A DNA stretch of 25,584 nt from a virus: positions 1 through 25,584 of the IMG/VR virus record IMGVR_UViG_3300033233_000153. One strand, given 5' to 3'. Numbering within the stretch: position 1 is the first letter of the stretch; each line of letters starts with the position of its first letter. The notes beneath the pieces are model-generated. The model was not told the DNA's origin. It was given only the letters and a program-made list of their open reading frames with translations, and did not search any database. This document shows positions 8,074 through 17,369 of this stretch, in pieces. A program made the position numbers and the translations under genes.

Positions 8074-11000
8074 TTAACATGTATAATTACTTAGAACTTG
8101 TCCTGAACCATTTACTTGTGCAACATTTCTCAATCCAGTTATTGGGCAATCATCTGATAAAAACAATCTACCCCATCCACCACCTGAAAGACCATAATTA
8201 GTGCCAACAAATGGTATTGTTAAAGCATTATCCTGATATATTACAATTCCAGGAGCTATTGTCGATGTTGCTGTGTATAAATTTGCCACACAACCAGTGG
8301 CTATACAGGGAGTAATATCAGATGATGTGTAGGTATCAAGATTAGTAAACCAAGTATAGGATACTATAGGTAAGTTTAAGTTAGTATTACAACAACTTGG
8401 TACTTGAGACGCTCCTAAAATGTATAATCCTGAGTCATTAAATAATGTTTGTGTGTATGGAAAGTTAACATTAACCTTATATATTTGACCACCATTGTTA
8501 TAAACATATATTTTACCACTATCGATAAATATACCATACGGTTGAGGTGTGGTTGACGTAATATCAACCTCAACTTCAAAAGTACCTGACGGATAACTAT
8601 ATTGGGTTAGATATGCAAGATATAGACCTGAGGTAGTTGAATTAGTAACTAATATTTTATTTGTTGTTGTTAATATAATATCACCCGAAACCTCCCTACC
8701 AGGCAGTAGTGTTCCAATTACAGTTGAAACTGCGGTACTTGTGGTAATATCTAAAGTAATTATTTGATTAGGTGATACTGAAACGTTTGTTGAGATTAAC
8801 TTAGAGTTGCTAATGGCACCTAAACCATGTCCTAAAGAAACACCTGAAGGGTATGCAATGTTTCTGTTGAACGTTTTTGACCAAGGGTTTAATGTTATGT
8901 TATATTCTTTAATTATCGACCCATCATACAACCATAGTTTAGTTGTTGTATGCGCAATATTTGGTGAAGATACAGAAAAATTACCTAAAGATACGTTAGT
9001 ATTTGATGATGGAAAATAGGCGGATACGTAACCACCATTATTAGTTAATACAGAACATATTGGTATTATCGGTAAAGGTGTTGGAGTTGGTGTTTTTGTT
9101 GGTGTAGGTGTTGGCGTATTTGCTGGAGTTGAGGTATTTGTTGGTGTTGGACTTAACCCAAGTGTGACTGTTGGTGTCGGAGTGTTAGTTGGCGTTGGTG
9201 TTTGTGTCGGTGTTGGTGTTGGACTAGGACAACTAACGCACGAGATATCATAATATATTTTCATGTTAATAATAACTTGAGCGTCCGATAAAGAAACTAA
9301 CGAGTCACAATCAGTTAAAATTTGAATAGTGTTTGTTAGAGGATTAATATCCACACTTGCAATACCATCAAATTGCAATAATAACCCCGTAATTGTGTCA
9401 TAAAATTGATTATCTGCAGGATATTCGTTTAATGTTGTACCAGCATAAAATTGTTGAGTTAAAACATCACCACTAACACTCACAATCGCTTCAAAAATTG
9501 CTTCATTTAACACACAATTTATATCATTAAATGTTAAATCATAAAAACCTTCATTTAACATTTGTTTAGGCCCCGTTTTAATTGCATTTGGTGAATTGAT
9601 AAAATCAGTATCACATATTGTATATGTCTGATAGGATGCCACACTATTTGTACCCGTAATAATAACACTTGATATTGTAGAACACCCATTAAAATCTATA
9701 ACTGTAAGTGAATACGTGCCAGCAGATAAACTATTAATCGTATCCCCTGTTTGTCCATTTACGTTATTACTCCAATTTAAAGTAAATGGTGGTAAACCAT
9801 TAGTTATGTATGCGGTGATAGTACCATCAGAACCATTTACTGTATTTGTTGCATTTAATATAAAATTAGGATTTGAGGATGGGGCAACTAATACAGAATT
9901 AGTTTGTTGACACCCACTAAAGTCTGTAACACTAGCCGTATATGTTCCTGAGGCCAGATTACTAAATGTATAAGCACTTAAAGGCGAAACCAAACTTAAC
10001 CCATTTATTGAGTAAGTATAAGGCCCTGTACTACCTGAAATTGCTAAATTAATAGCTCCATTAGTAAAACTACAAGTTGTTCCTGTACTTGTTGTCGTCA
10101 AATTAAATTGAACAGTATTATTGATAGTATAAGCACTGGTAAAGGTACAGACACCATCATTAATTGTTAAATTATAGGTACCTCCTGAAAGTCCCGTAAA
10201 TTGCCAATTTTGATTTGATGTACTTAAAATATCATGATGTCCATCAGGATATTGTAAGTCATAGGTGTAATTACCACTACCACCAAATAATTGAATTGGG
10301 TTTAAAGACCCCCCGTTATTGTTACAGTTTGAATTATTAACACCAATACCAACAATACTAAATCCTCCTGGAGGTAATAATGTTGTACTTGCAACAAAAT
10401 TACATAAACCAGCATCCGTCACTTGTACTGTAAAAACACCTGAAGCTAAATTTGTAAAAGTGTAAGTTTGGTCAAATGTAATATAAACAGTCCCATTTGA
10501 ACCTGAAAAATAATATGGCGCGGTTCCACCTGTTACCGTAACCGTAATTTCTCCGTTAGACGCAAAACAAGTTGGGCTAATTGAGGTAAAAGCCCCTAAC
10601 CCAACTAATGGCACTTGTAATACCGTTACCGATTTAGAAATAGTACATCCATTACCATCAGTAACAATAACACCGTAAGTCGAGGCACTTAAACCGCTAA
10701 TTGATGAGTTTGTTTCTCCGTTTGACCATAAATAAGTGTATGGTGGTGTACCTGTCAATCCTGTAATAAATATTTTACCTGAATTTACTGCACACCCCGC
10801 ATCATTAACAACATAAAATCCGTAGTCAAATGTTTCCGCACTTTGAACAATACATGTTTCTGACTTACCTGAACATCCACCACCGTCATCACCTATAACA
10901 TAATAAATTCCAGGACTTAACATATTATCAAATGCAAAAGTATTTGTTACTGATGACGCCGACGTAATATAACCATTAATTGTATCGTAAAGGTAGAATT

Positions 11001-11364
11001 GACTTATACCATAAAGATTTTGGGTTGATGCGGTAAGGCTACCGTTATTTTGACCACAAGTAGCATTAGTATGAGAATCAATACTTACACACGTTCCACT
11101 TGATATATATACATTTACGGGGACAACCGTTAATGTTGGTATACATGAATCAATAATATTAAATGTGTAAGTCCCCGCAGATAATGATGTAACCTCATAT
11201 TGTGTAATACCAGCACCTAACGCTATAGTTCCTAAAGAAGATGGATTAATCCACTGAATTGAATAATCAGGAGCACTACCATTAATATTTATATTAAATG
11301 CTCCAACATTAGTATTTGAACAATCACCAGTTATGGCCGAGGTGTATAATAAAGTACAAGACAT
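8074..11364 (-). CDS. Large multi-SprB-repeat tail adhesin
   Basis: A 1096-residue protein. Residues about 95-575 hold at least six SprB-type modules of 70-80 residues, recognised by NGSL/NGEI openings, [12 protein letters not shown]-like middles and GTY/STY...V.D.(N/G)GC closings. Residues about 575-708 form a different Cys-containing domain ([11 protein letters not shown] onward). A PT linker (about 709-768) contains GLSPT. Residues about 770-1000 look like repeated short beta strands of a propeller-like domain ([28 protein letters not shown]). The last ~95 residues end [11 protein letters not shown]. SprB modules are typical of Bacteroidetes surface adhesins; in a phage the natural reading is a receptor-binding fibre. 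Its ATG shares one base with the stop of the upstream tail-I-like gene (TAATG), implying coupled translation. No signal peptide. Confidence 0.75.
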   Translation of the reverse strand: MSCTLLYTSAITGDCSNTNVGAFNININGSAPDYSIQWINPSSLGTIALGAGITQYEVTSLSAGTYTFNIIDSCIPTLTVVPVNVYISSGTCVSIDSHTNATCGQNNGSLTASTQNLYGISQFYLYDTINGYITSASSVTNTFAFDNMLSPGIYYVIGDDGGGCSGKSETCIVQSAETFDYGFYVVNDAGCAVNSGKIFITGLTGTPPYTYLWSNGETNSSISGLSASTYGVIVTDGNGCTISKSVTVLQVPLVGLGAFTSISPTCFASNGEITVTVTGGTAPYYFSGSNGTVYITFDQTYTFTNLASGVFTVQVTDAGLCNFVASTTLLPPGGFSIVGIGVNNSNCNNNGGSLNPIQLFGGSGNYTYDLQYPDGHHDILSTSNQNWQFTGLSGGTYNLTINDGVCTFTSAYTINNTVQFNLTTTSTGTTCSFTNGAINLAISGSTGPYTYSINGLSLVSPLSAYTFSNLASGTYTASVTDFSGCQQTNSVLVAPSSNPNFILNATNTVNGSDGTITAYITNGLPPFTLNWSNNVNGQTGDTINSLSAGTYSLTVIDFNGCSTISSVIITGTNSVASYQTYTICDTDFINSPNAIKTGPKQMLNEGFYDLTFNDINCVLNEAIFEAIVSVSGDVLTQQFYAGTTLNEYPADNQFYDTITGLLLQFDGIASVDINPLTNTIQILTDCDSLVSLSDAQVIINMKIYYDISCVSCPSPTPTPTQTPTPTNTPTPTVTLGLSPTPTNTSTPANTPTPTPTKTPTPTPLPIIPICSVLTNNGGYVSAYFPSSNTNVSLGNFSVSSPNIAHTTTKLWLYDGSIIKEYNITLNPWSKTFNRNIAYPSGVSLGHGLGAISNSKLISTNVSVSPNQIITLDITTSTAVSTVIGTLLPGREVSGDIILTTTNKILVTNSTTSGLYLAYLTQYSYPSGTFEVEVDITSTTPQPYGIFIDSGKIYVYNNGGQIYKVNVNFPYTQTLFNDSGLYILGASQVPSCCNTNLNLPIVSYTWFTNLDTYTSSDITPCIATGCVANLYTATSTIAPGIVIYQDNALTIPFVGTNYGLSGGGWGRLFLSDDCPITGLRNVAQVNGSGQVLSNYTC

Positions 11365-14300
11365 TAATTACATAAAATATTAAAGTTTATTCCAACATTT
11401 AGTTTAAAGTTATCACCAAAGGCTGAAGTGGAGCAAATTGAATTATAAATAACTACAGTATCGGTAGTTGTTAAATAATAGTCATATCCGTAAATTGTTA
11501 AATCATTTAACGCTATTAATAATGCGGAATCCCAATCATTTGGTTGTGGTGAGCTTAAACTTATATTTGTATAACCAATTCCATCAAAAAATGGGTATTG
11601 AATAACAGTTGAGTCATTAATTTTTATTTCTACAAACCAATTAGTTGTTAAAGTATTTAATAAACAGTCATTTAAGGTATAACCATTAGCAGTAAGATAG
11701 TTATTAAGTGCTTGACCTAAAACCGCATTAAAACTATTAATAGTAGAACTTCCATACCAAGGATACACACCACATTCAACTGATTGTATATTACAATCAT
11801 ATCGATATATGTTTGAGGTTAATGAACATGGTTTACATGGTACTGGTATAAATTTACAACACTCTTGTCTTCTCCAAACAAATTTTTGTCTATGAAATAT
11901 TGAATTTTCATACTTAACACCAGTGTTCCAAATAGTTGTTGCAGGAATCATTTGTTCAACAAGTCTAATCCAATAATCACCCATACCATTCACGTAGTCA
12001 ATCATTGTTTGATATGTGAAATTATCGTTAGGTATATTTATTGTCTGTTGAGACTCTAAATACTTCCAAAAAATAGAAGATAAAGTTGGATAACCACTTG
12101 TTTTACCATCTGTGGCATATTGTCTATTTCTAACATTGATAGTATTTTGCCAAAATGTTTGAGCAAACTCAAAGAATGTTTTTCTTTTTGGTTGTGGGTT
12201 GATTTCAGTCCAATCCACACCACCTCTTTGTGGATACTCGATATTTGGGTGTGGGTTACAATAAGTTGGTGCTACATAATTTAAACCTTGATTTGGGATT
12301 GGGTAATTATATTGTCTAGACATGTACCATACGTCATATACGATACCTTGAGCAGGATTCAAAAATAAATCAACATTTTTAACATTTAATACTAATCTTT
12401 CATCATCGACAAAATAACGAGCATTAATCCCTCCATCTAAATTACTTCTTATTCCAACTTCATTATCAGTCCAACTTTTATTATTATCAGGAACTGCACT
12501 CAAATTATAACCTAATGTCATAAATGGGAAGTCCCTAAATCTATTAAGATATTCTTGACCGTATGAATAAGGTATTAAAGTTGTTTGATAATTAGGGTTA
12601 GAGCCTGTGAATACACTATTATTTAAATCAACTTGTTCAGGAGCTCTGTGTTTTGGTGTTTGTTCAAACCAACCGCTACCTATCTGAAAAAAGTAATTTT
12701 CAGTGTCGATAGGTGCTTGTGGATATCCATAAAAATCCATAGGGTATTCTCCTCGGTTAATATTAACATCCTGAATTGTTGTTTGAGTCGTAAAACCTGT
12801 ATAGGTAACTCCCATAATGTTAAAGGTATTACCTTGTTCATAAGTTGGTAACTCTTGAATGTATGTCCCACCAGAAATATTATAGAATTGTGTGTCAAAT
12901 TGTTCTAAATTAATTTTTTGGTCAGCAACATAAACATATTCATTAAATTCAACTAAGGCTTCAGGAGCACCAACCAATCTCATTAAAACTTCAATTGATT
13001 TTCTTGTTCCTTTAGATTTAAATAAGTAAGCAGAATTTAATACTAAATTTCTGTAATACTGATAATTTAATTCATCGGGCGTTTGTTTTTGTGACGTTCC
13101 AGTAAATTGTGAATTGTCTTTATTTTTTTGACCAAACACAGAACCTAAAAAATCATCCTCGGTTATTGGTGAAATGTTAATTCCCCAACCTAATGTTTGT
13201 GCTAAATTTTTTAATAATTGTGACGGTATATCATTACCAACATTATAATTAACCGAAGTCATAAATGCTAAAGCGTCTATGAATTTTTTAGTTTCATCAA
13301 AACTTCTACCATAAATTTGTAGAACTTTTTCCATTTTTTGAGTTACAGTATCAAATTCTTTAAATGAACCTGTAATTAAAAATCTTGAGACTAAATTTGT
13401 TGTATAAATGTCAAAATACTCACTAACTTCATTTAATTGTATTAAATAATTTTCAAATGATTTGGTTATAATATCAATATTCCACTCACCATACAATGGC
13501 CATGTAATTGGTTGATTTGAGGTGTAATATGTACCATCTTCAGATTCTCTTGGTACTTGGAATGTTGCGGTATAAATTGGTGTTACACTTCTATTTAATA
13601 AGAAATTTTCAACTTCATCTAAATCTTCATTAAATATTTTAGTAACCTCATAGTCGTTAGGCCGAATAACAAAACTATAATATACAATACTTTGTCCTGA
13701 AAAAGGGTTTCCACTAACGGATATTTGTAATATTCCACTAGAAGTATTGGTTGTTGGTGTTAAAGATTTAACATCATATCCAACCCCATTGACGTATAAG
13801 GAATACTTAGCATATTGGATTGTCATATCTCTTAATGGAGATACACTAATTTCTTTTAATTCTAAATTTCTTGTTGAGTTAACCGAAAAGTCAATATCAA
13901 ATGGATTTCTTAATTTTGAAACGTCCAAATCAAAAACGGTCTCATCGTAAACCGAATTAAATAAAATGTTAGTTGCGGTTGCACCTGTCACATAATTAGT
14001 CCCCATGAATGTCGACTCTAATGCTGCAGGGAACTTACTAATAATGGTTTCAACCGAAACTGAAATACGTTTAACCATCGACCCATATAATGTGAAGTTG
14101 GTAATTTGACTCATGTCAAAATTAGGATAAACCTTAAAGTTATTTTCAAAAATAGATTTAGATTGTACCACACCACTAACCCCCATACTATCTAAACTGA
14201 TAGGGTCTGAGAAATTACCCGTATTAAAGGTTCTATTTGTTTTTTCATTAATAGAACTAACAAATTCAAAATTCCCTTGCGTTAAACCTCCACCAGTAAC

Positions 14301-14384
14301 TAATTGGAATCCAACTAAATTATCGGAAAAGGTACCAGCTCCTGAAGCGGACTGAGGTGGGCAAGTATATTTTGTAACGGCCAT
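11364..14384 (-). CDS. Tail-I-like baseplate/tail protein
   Basis: A 1006-residue protein. Residues about 438-475 read YYRNLVLNSAYLFKSKGTRK followed by SIEVLMRLVGAP. This matches the pattern in phage tail protein I and related baseplate proteins, where a helix ending in KGT precedes a helix with LG. A Trp/Phe-rich section near 735-800 (FFEFAQTFWQNTINVRNRQY) and a Cys cluster at about 835-878 (ECCKFIPVPCKPC, later YDC and VEC) follow. The last ~130 residues look like a separate beta domain. It is joined by one-base TAATG overlaps to both neighbours, so the three genes are probably translated as a coupled set and their products assemble together at the tail tip. Family assignment rests on one motif plus context; length is far above P2 gpI, so the rest is phage-specific. 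Confidence 0.6.
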   Translation of the reverse strand: MAVTKYTCPPQSASGAGTFSDNLVGFQLVTGGGLTQGNFEFVSSINEKTNRTFNTGNFSDPISLDSMGVSGVVQSKSIFENNFKVYPNFDMSQITNFTLYGSMVKRISVSVETIISKFPAALESTFMGTNYVTGATATNILFNSVYDETVFDLDVSKLRNPFDIDFSVNSTRNLELKEISVSPLRDMTIQYAKYSLYVNGVGYDVKSLTPTTNTSSGILQISVSGNPFSGQSIVYYSFVIRPNDYEVTKIFNEDLDEVENFLLNRSVTPIYTATFQVPRESEDGTYYTSNQPITWPLYGEWNIDIITKSFENYLIQLNEVSEYFDIYTTNLVSRFLITGSFKEFDTVTQKMEKVLQIYGRSFDETKKFIDALAFMTSVNYNVGNDIPSQLLKNLAQTLGWGINISPITEDDFLGSVFGQKNKDNSQFTGTSQKQTPDELNYQYYRNLVLNSAYLFKSKGTRKSIEVLMRLVGAPEALVEFNEYVYVADQKINLEQFDTQFYNISGGTYIQELPTYEQGNTFNIMGVTYTGFTTQTTIQDVNINRGEYPMDFYGYPQAPIDTENYFFQIGSGWFEQTPKHRAPEQVDLNNSVFTGSNPNYQTTLIPYSYGQEYLNRFRDFPFMTLGYNLSAVPDNNKSWTDNEVGIRSNLDGGINARYFVDDERLVLNVKNVDLFLNPAQGIVYDVWYMSRQYNYPIPNQGLNYVAPTYCNPHPNIEYPQRGGVDWTEINPQPKRKTFFEFAQTFWQNTINVRNRQYATDGKTSGYPTLSSIFWKYLESQQTINIPNDNFTYQTMIDYVNGMGDYWIRLVEQMIPATTIWNTGVKYENSIFHRQKFVWRRQECCKFIPVPCKPCSLTSNIYRYDCNIQSVECGVYPWYGSSTINSFNAVLGQALNNYLTANGYTLNDCLLNTLTTNWFVEIKINDSTVIQYPFFDGIGYTNISLSSPQPNDWDSALLIALNDLTIYGYDYYLTTTDTVVIYNSICSTSAFGDNFKLNVGINFNILCN

Positions 14385-15292
14385 TATTGCGTTATATTTG
14401 TAAAGTTTTTACTGAAGTCAATATTATTTCCCCTATCTTGTCTAACCTCATAAAGTAATTCATTAAATTGGTCTCTAATTTCATATAAATTGTATTGTCT
14501 GTATATGTTATTTTGAGTATCGTATAATGTGTAGATACCGTCATCCATAGACTTAGTTTGATTACCAAACAATGCAATTGCCAATGTTGAAAAATCGTGT
14601 TCGGCAATTTCAATATCCAATGTTATTGGATTAAAGAAAGTATTTGTAATAATGATATCTTGGTCAGGTTGCCCAATATACGGTGTTGCATTTGGCTTAT
14701 TAGTAGGTGATGATGATGGTGAAACAGTACAAAAAATTAAATTTGTATTATTATTAGTATATCTATATCTAATAGCTTTTTGAGAAGTATTAGTTAAGTT
14801 TTGAACAACTGGTTCACAAAAAAATGATGAAGTTATTAATCTAAAAAAATTAGGTACTTTAGTTCCGTCAGAATTTAAATATTCTATTCTAAAACCAACC
14901 AATCCTTGATTAACAAATTTATTTCTAAACTGAGTTGGCACATCATTTAAATCAATAATTAACCCTTTGACATTTGGTAATGCCGATAGAACACCACAAT
15001 CCAAGATTCTTGTTCTTATTTGGGCCGGTCTAACCATTAAGGTATAGATACCAATTTTATTAAATTGGTCTGAAGGTAACCTTAAATTATATAAACCACC
15101 CAATATTTCAATATTAGGGTTACCACCAGTATCATTGTTATTAAAGTATGGTCTTAAGATTGATGTCGCATTTAACTTAGTTAAGATAAAATTATCTGTT
15201 TCATCCCTTGATGGTGTGTAATTTAAGATGATTTCCACATCTTCGGGAGAGACATCCGCTGGTCTAATTGTACCGTACGTTCCTGTTGCCAT
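14384..15292 (-). CDS. Conserved baseplate-region structural protein
   Basis: A 302-residue protein beginning MATGTYGTIRPADVSPEDVE, with no signal peptide or membrane segment. The first ~150 residues are beta-rich with repeated hydrophobic strands (YNLRLPSDQFNKIGIYTLMV, VKGLIIDLNDV). After a PSSSPTNKP spacer (about 197-206) comes a C-terminal part with FGNQTKSMDDGIYTLYDTQ and a helical, charged end. I cannot name a family, but its position between the PKD-like and tail-I-like genes and its one-base TAATG overlap with the latter make it a virion baseplate component. Upstream is an 81-base AT-rich gap without a clear hairpin. The start is an ATG 8 bases after an A/T-only stretch; no Shine-Dalgarno is visible. 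Confidence 0.55.
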   Translation of the reverse strand: MATGTYGTIRPADVSPEDVEIILNYTPSRDETDNFILTKLNATSILRPYFNNNDTGGNPNIEILGGLYNLRLPSDQFNKIGIYTLMVRPAQIRTRILDCGVLSALPNVKGLIIDLNDVPTQFRNKFVNQGLVGFRIEYLNSDGTKVPNFFRLITSSFFCEPVVQNLTNTSQKAIRYRYTNNNTNLIFCTVSPSSSPTNKPNATPYIGQPDQDIIITNTFFNPITLDIEIAEHDFSTLAIALFGNQTKSMDDGIYTLYDTQNNIYRQYNLYEIRDQFNELLYEVRQDRGNNIDFSKNFTNITQ

Positions 15293-15373
15293 TTTTAATT
15301 ATTTATTAATATTTTATTATTTTTTTTTCTATCCCACATTTACTACAAATTTTCATAACAATAAATATCCATA

Positions 15374-16552
15374 TTATATTTTTATTATATCAAAAAAACC
15401 ATATCCGTATTTTTCAAGGTCACCTATATTATCAATTTCCCCCAATCTTTCAATTCGTTCCAAACCAGATAGTTTACCTCGTTCAACAAAAACATTACTT
15501 TGAACTTCAGCTTCATCAATTACATTTATCAATACCTCATTTTTTGTAATTGCAGAACAAATTAACATATCTTGAGTTAATCCCGAAGACTCAACCGCAA
15601 ATACTGTAGTACCATCACTATAATCATAGTAATTCATTCCATTAATTGTATATGCAGTGTATGGTTCTGTTGGGTGTGGTCCCCAATACGTTCCAATGTT
15701 TCCCGATGTACCAGTTATTTGAACCCCTACATTATATTTTCCACCAAACAAAGTATATTTATTTCCATACACTTCTAAATCGCTAACAGAAGATTTAGTG
15801 TACCCTGTAACAATAAAAGGGACTGTGGTAAAATTTGTAATGTCCATTATTTGCGCATCACAACTAGCATCACCACTAAAAATGTAATCATAATTAAACA
15901 TAGTCCCACTCCAACTACCACCCGCAGGTGTAAAATAAGCGGTACCATTAGGATTAGTTATTACAATGTTAGTAAATGGAACTTCAACTGTTTTTTTAAC
16001 AATATTTGAACCCCATGGACTCATTCCTGACATAATAATAGTAAATTCCCCAATTGTTGAGTAAGTGTGTTGGTAATAATTTGGCGCGTTTGTTGTTATT
16101 GTTTGTATTGGCGTTCCGTCACCCCAATCAACATAATAATTTGAAAATTCTAAATATTTTTTAAACTCGGTATCGGAAGTATTATAAAAATAATATACGT
16201 TAGGGAATGTTGTTGTCGCAGAAAACAAAAAATTAGTCATAGTTTCCTGTTGTAACACCATTCCATCAAAAACTGAATAATACCCCAAATCAACCGTATT
16301 CTCAGTTAACATAATTGGAACCGTAAGTCCTGTTAAGATTGAATCCCCGTTGGTTCCACCTGATAAAATTTCAGTCATGGATGAATACACATATGTATGT
16401 CCTGTCACATATTTTGTAACTTGCTGGGTATATATATCACAACAAAAGGGTATCTCAATATCTTCGGTATAAGGTGAGTATATATTAACCTTGAAGATAT
16501 CGTTTTTAATGACTTCTGGAGATATTTTTATATAATAAATTCTATTATCCAT
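15374..16552 (-). CDS. PKD-domain baseplate-region protein
   Basis: A 392-residue protein. Residues about 134-175 read YYVDWGDGTPIQTITT ... YQHTYSTIGEFTIIMSG, the WGDGT...H.Y...G.F.I signature of a PKD-type Ig-like domain, usually involved in protein or carbohydrate contacts on surfaces. A short second Ig-like segment is possible near 185-240. The C-terminal 40 residues (SNVFVERGKLSGLERIERLG, then EIDNIGDLEKYGYGFF) are helical, charged and look conserved. They probably anchor the protein in the baseplate. The start lies one base after the previous gene's stop (TAATATG), so translation is likely coupled. Note that residues 1-60 have a CC pair (FCCDIY). Virion location is inferred from context. 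Confidence 0.6.
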   Translation of the reverse strand: MDNRIYYIKISPEVIKNDIFKVNIYSPYTEDIEIPFCCDIYTQQVTKYVTGHTYVYSSMTEILSGGTNGDSILTGLTVPIMLTENTVDLGYYSVFDGMVLQQETMTNFLFSATTTFPNVYYFYNTSDTEFKKYLEFSNYYVDWGDGTPIQTITTNAPNYYQHTYSTIGEFTIIMSGMSPWGSNIVKKTVEVPFTNIVITNPNGTAYFTPAGGSWSGTMFNYDYIFSGDASCDAQIMDITNFTTVPFIVTGYTKSSVSDLEVYGNKYTLFGGKYNVGVQITGTSGNIGTYWGPHPTEPYTAYTINGMNYYDYSDGTTVFAVESSGLTQDMLICSAITKNEVLINVIDEAEVQSNVFVERGKLSGLERIERLGEIDNIGDLEKYGYGFFDIIKI

Positions 16553-16553
16553 A

Positions 16554-17369
16554 TTATGGGTTTACATATTCATACCATTTTATGGGGGTTCCCTCACCAA
16601 CTCTAAGTCCGTTAGAAATGTTAAAAATTCTATATGTTTGATTAACAGAATTTAAAACAACTTTATAATAAAACTTATCTTCACCATTAAATAAAAAAAC
16701 ATTAGGTAACGTGGATTGTGGTACTGTCATCATTTTAACAAATACACCTAATCTGGCATCAAAAAATTTTGCGGACATATAAAACGTACTAATATCAATA
16801 AATTCTTTTTTTCTCAACCAATAAAAAAAAAATCCTTCTTTGTCCCCAACATAATCTAAAAATTGTGAAGGTATTTTAATATCAACGTTTGGTTTTATGG
16901 GCGAAATACTAACACTTTCAGTAAGACCCTGTTGAACGGGTAAAATCACAGTAAAATAATTAGTTTGATTTGTACCACTATTACTATCATAAAAATCTAA
17001 CTTAAAAAATGATTTGGTAAAAGGTTTTGCATAATAATAAACTTCTGTCGCTGAAAACCCTTCAGGTAAATAACTACATACCCAATTTGCAATTGTTGAG
17101 GTTCCAACAGTATTTGGGTTACCGTTATAGAAATTAAATTCATAATTTATTTTAGTATCTTCAAAAGAATTCCCAAATCTGTAAGTATCGTGGGCAAATC
17201 TTAAAATCTCAAAATCATCAGGAACTCCTATGATATCTTCAACAACTTCTTCTTGGAAGATATCAATACTATCGTCTCTACCATAGAAATCCCATTTAAG
17301 TTCTATTGGCAAATTAATATATTTATCCGTTGTCGGTAATATAAATTTATATTTGTTACTCACATCCAT
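16554..17369 (-). CDS. Hypothetical baseplate-region protein (271 aa)
   Basis: A 271-residue protein without a recognised family, beginning MDVSNKYKFILPTTDKYINL. It is rich in aromatic residues and beta strands (INYEFNFYNGNPN, KSFFKLDFYDSN, KFYYKVVLNSVNQTYRIF), with a central YWLRKKEFIDISTFYMSAKF segment. No signal peptide or membrane span. Its start overlaps the end of the 598-residue gene by 14 bases, and its stop is one base before the next start. It is thus embedded in a tight co-translated cluster whose members are all likely tail or baseplate parts. A small structural subunit is the simplest reading. Confidence 0.5.
   Translation of the reverse strand: MDVSNKYKFILPTTDKYINLPIELKWDFYGRDDSIDIFQEEVVEDIIGVPDDFEILRFAHDTYRFGNSFEDTKINYEFNFYNGNPNTVGTSTIANWVCSYLPEGFSATEVYYYAKPFTKSFFKLDFYDSNSGTNQTNYFTVILPVQQGLTESVSISPIKPNVDIKIPSQFLDYVGDKEGFFFYWLRKKEFIDISTFYMSAKFFDARLGVFVKMMTVPQSTLPNVFLFNGEDKFYYKVVLNSVNQTYRIFNISNGLRVGEGTPIKWYEYVNP

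Noticed and set aside
15293-15373. Terminator in the T-rich gap between two minus-strand genes
   Set aside because: There are T-runs but no stem of useful length next to them.
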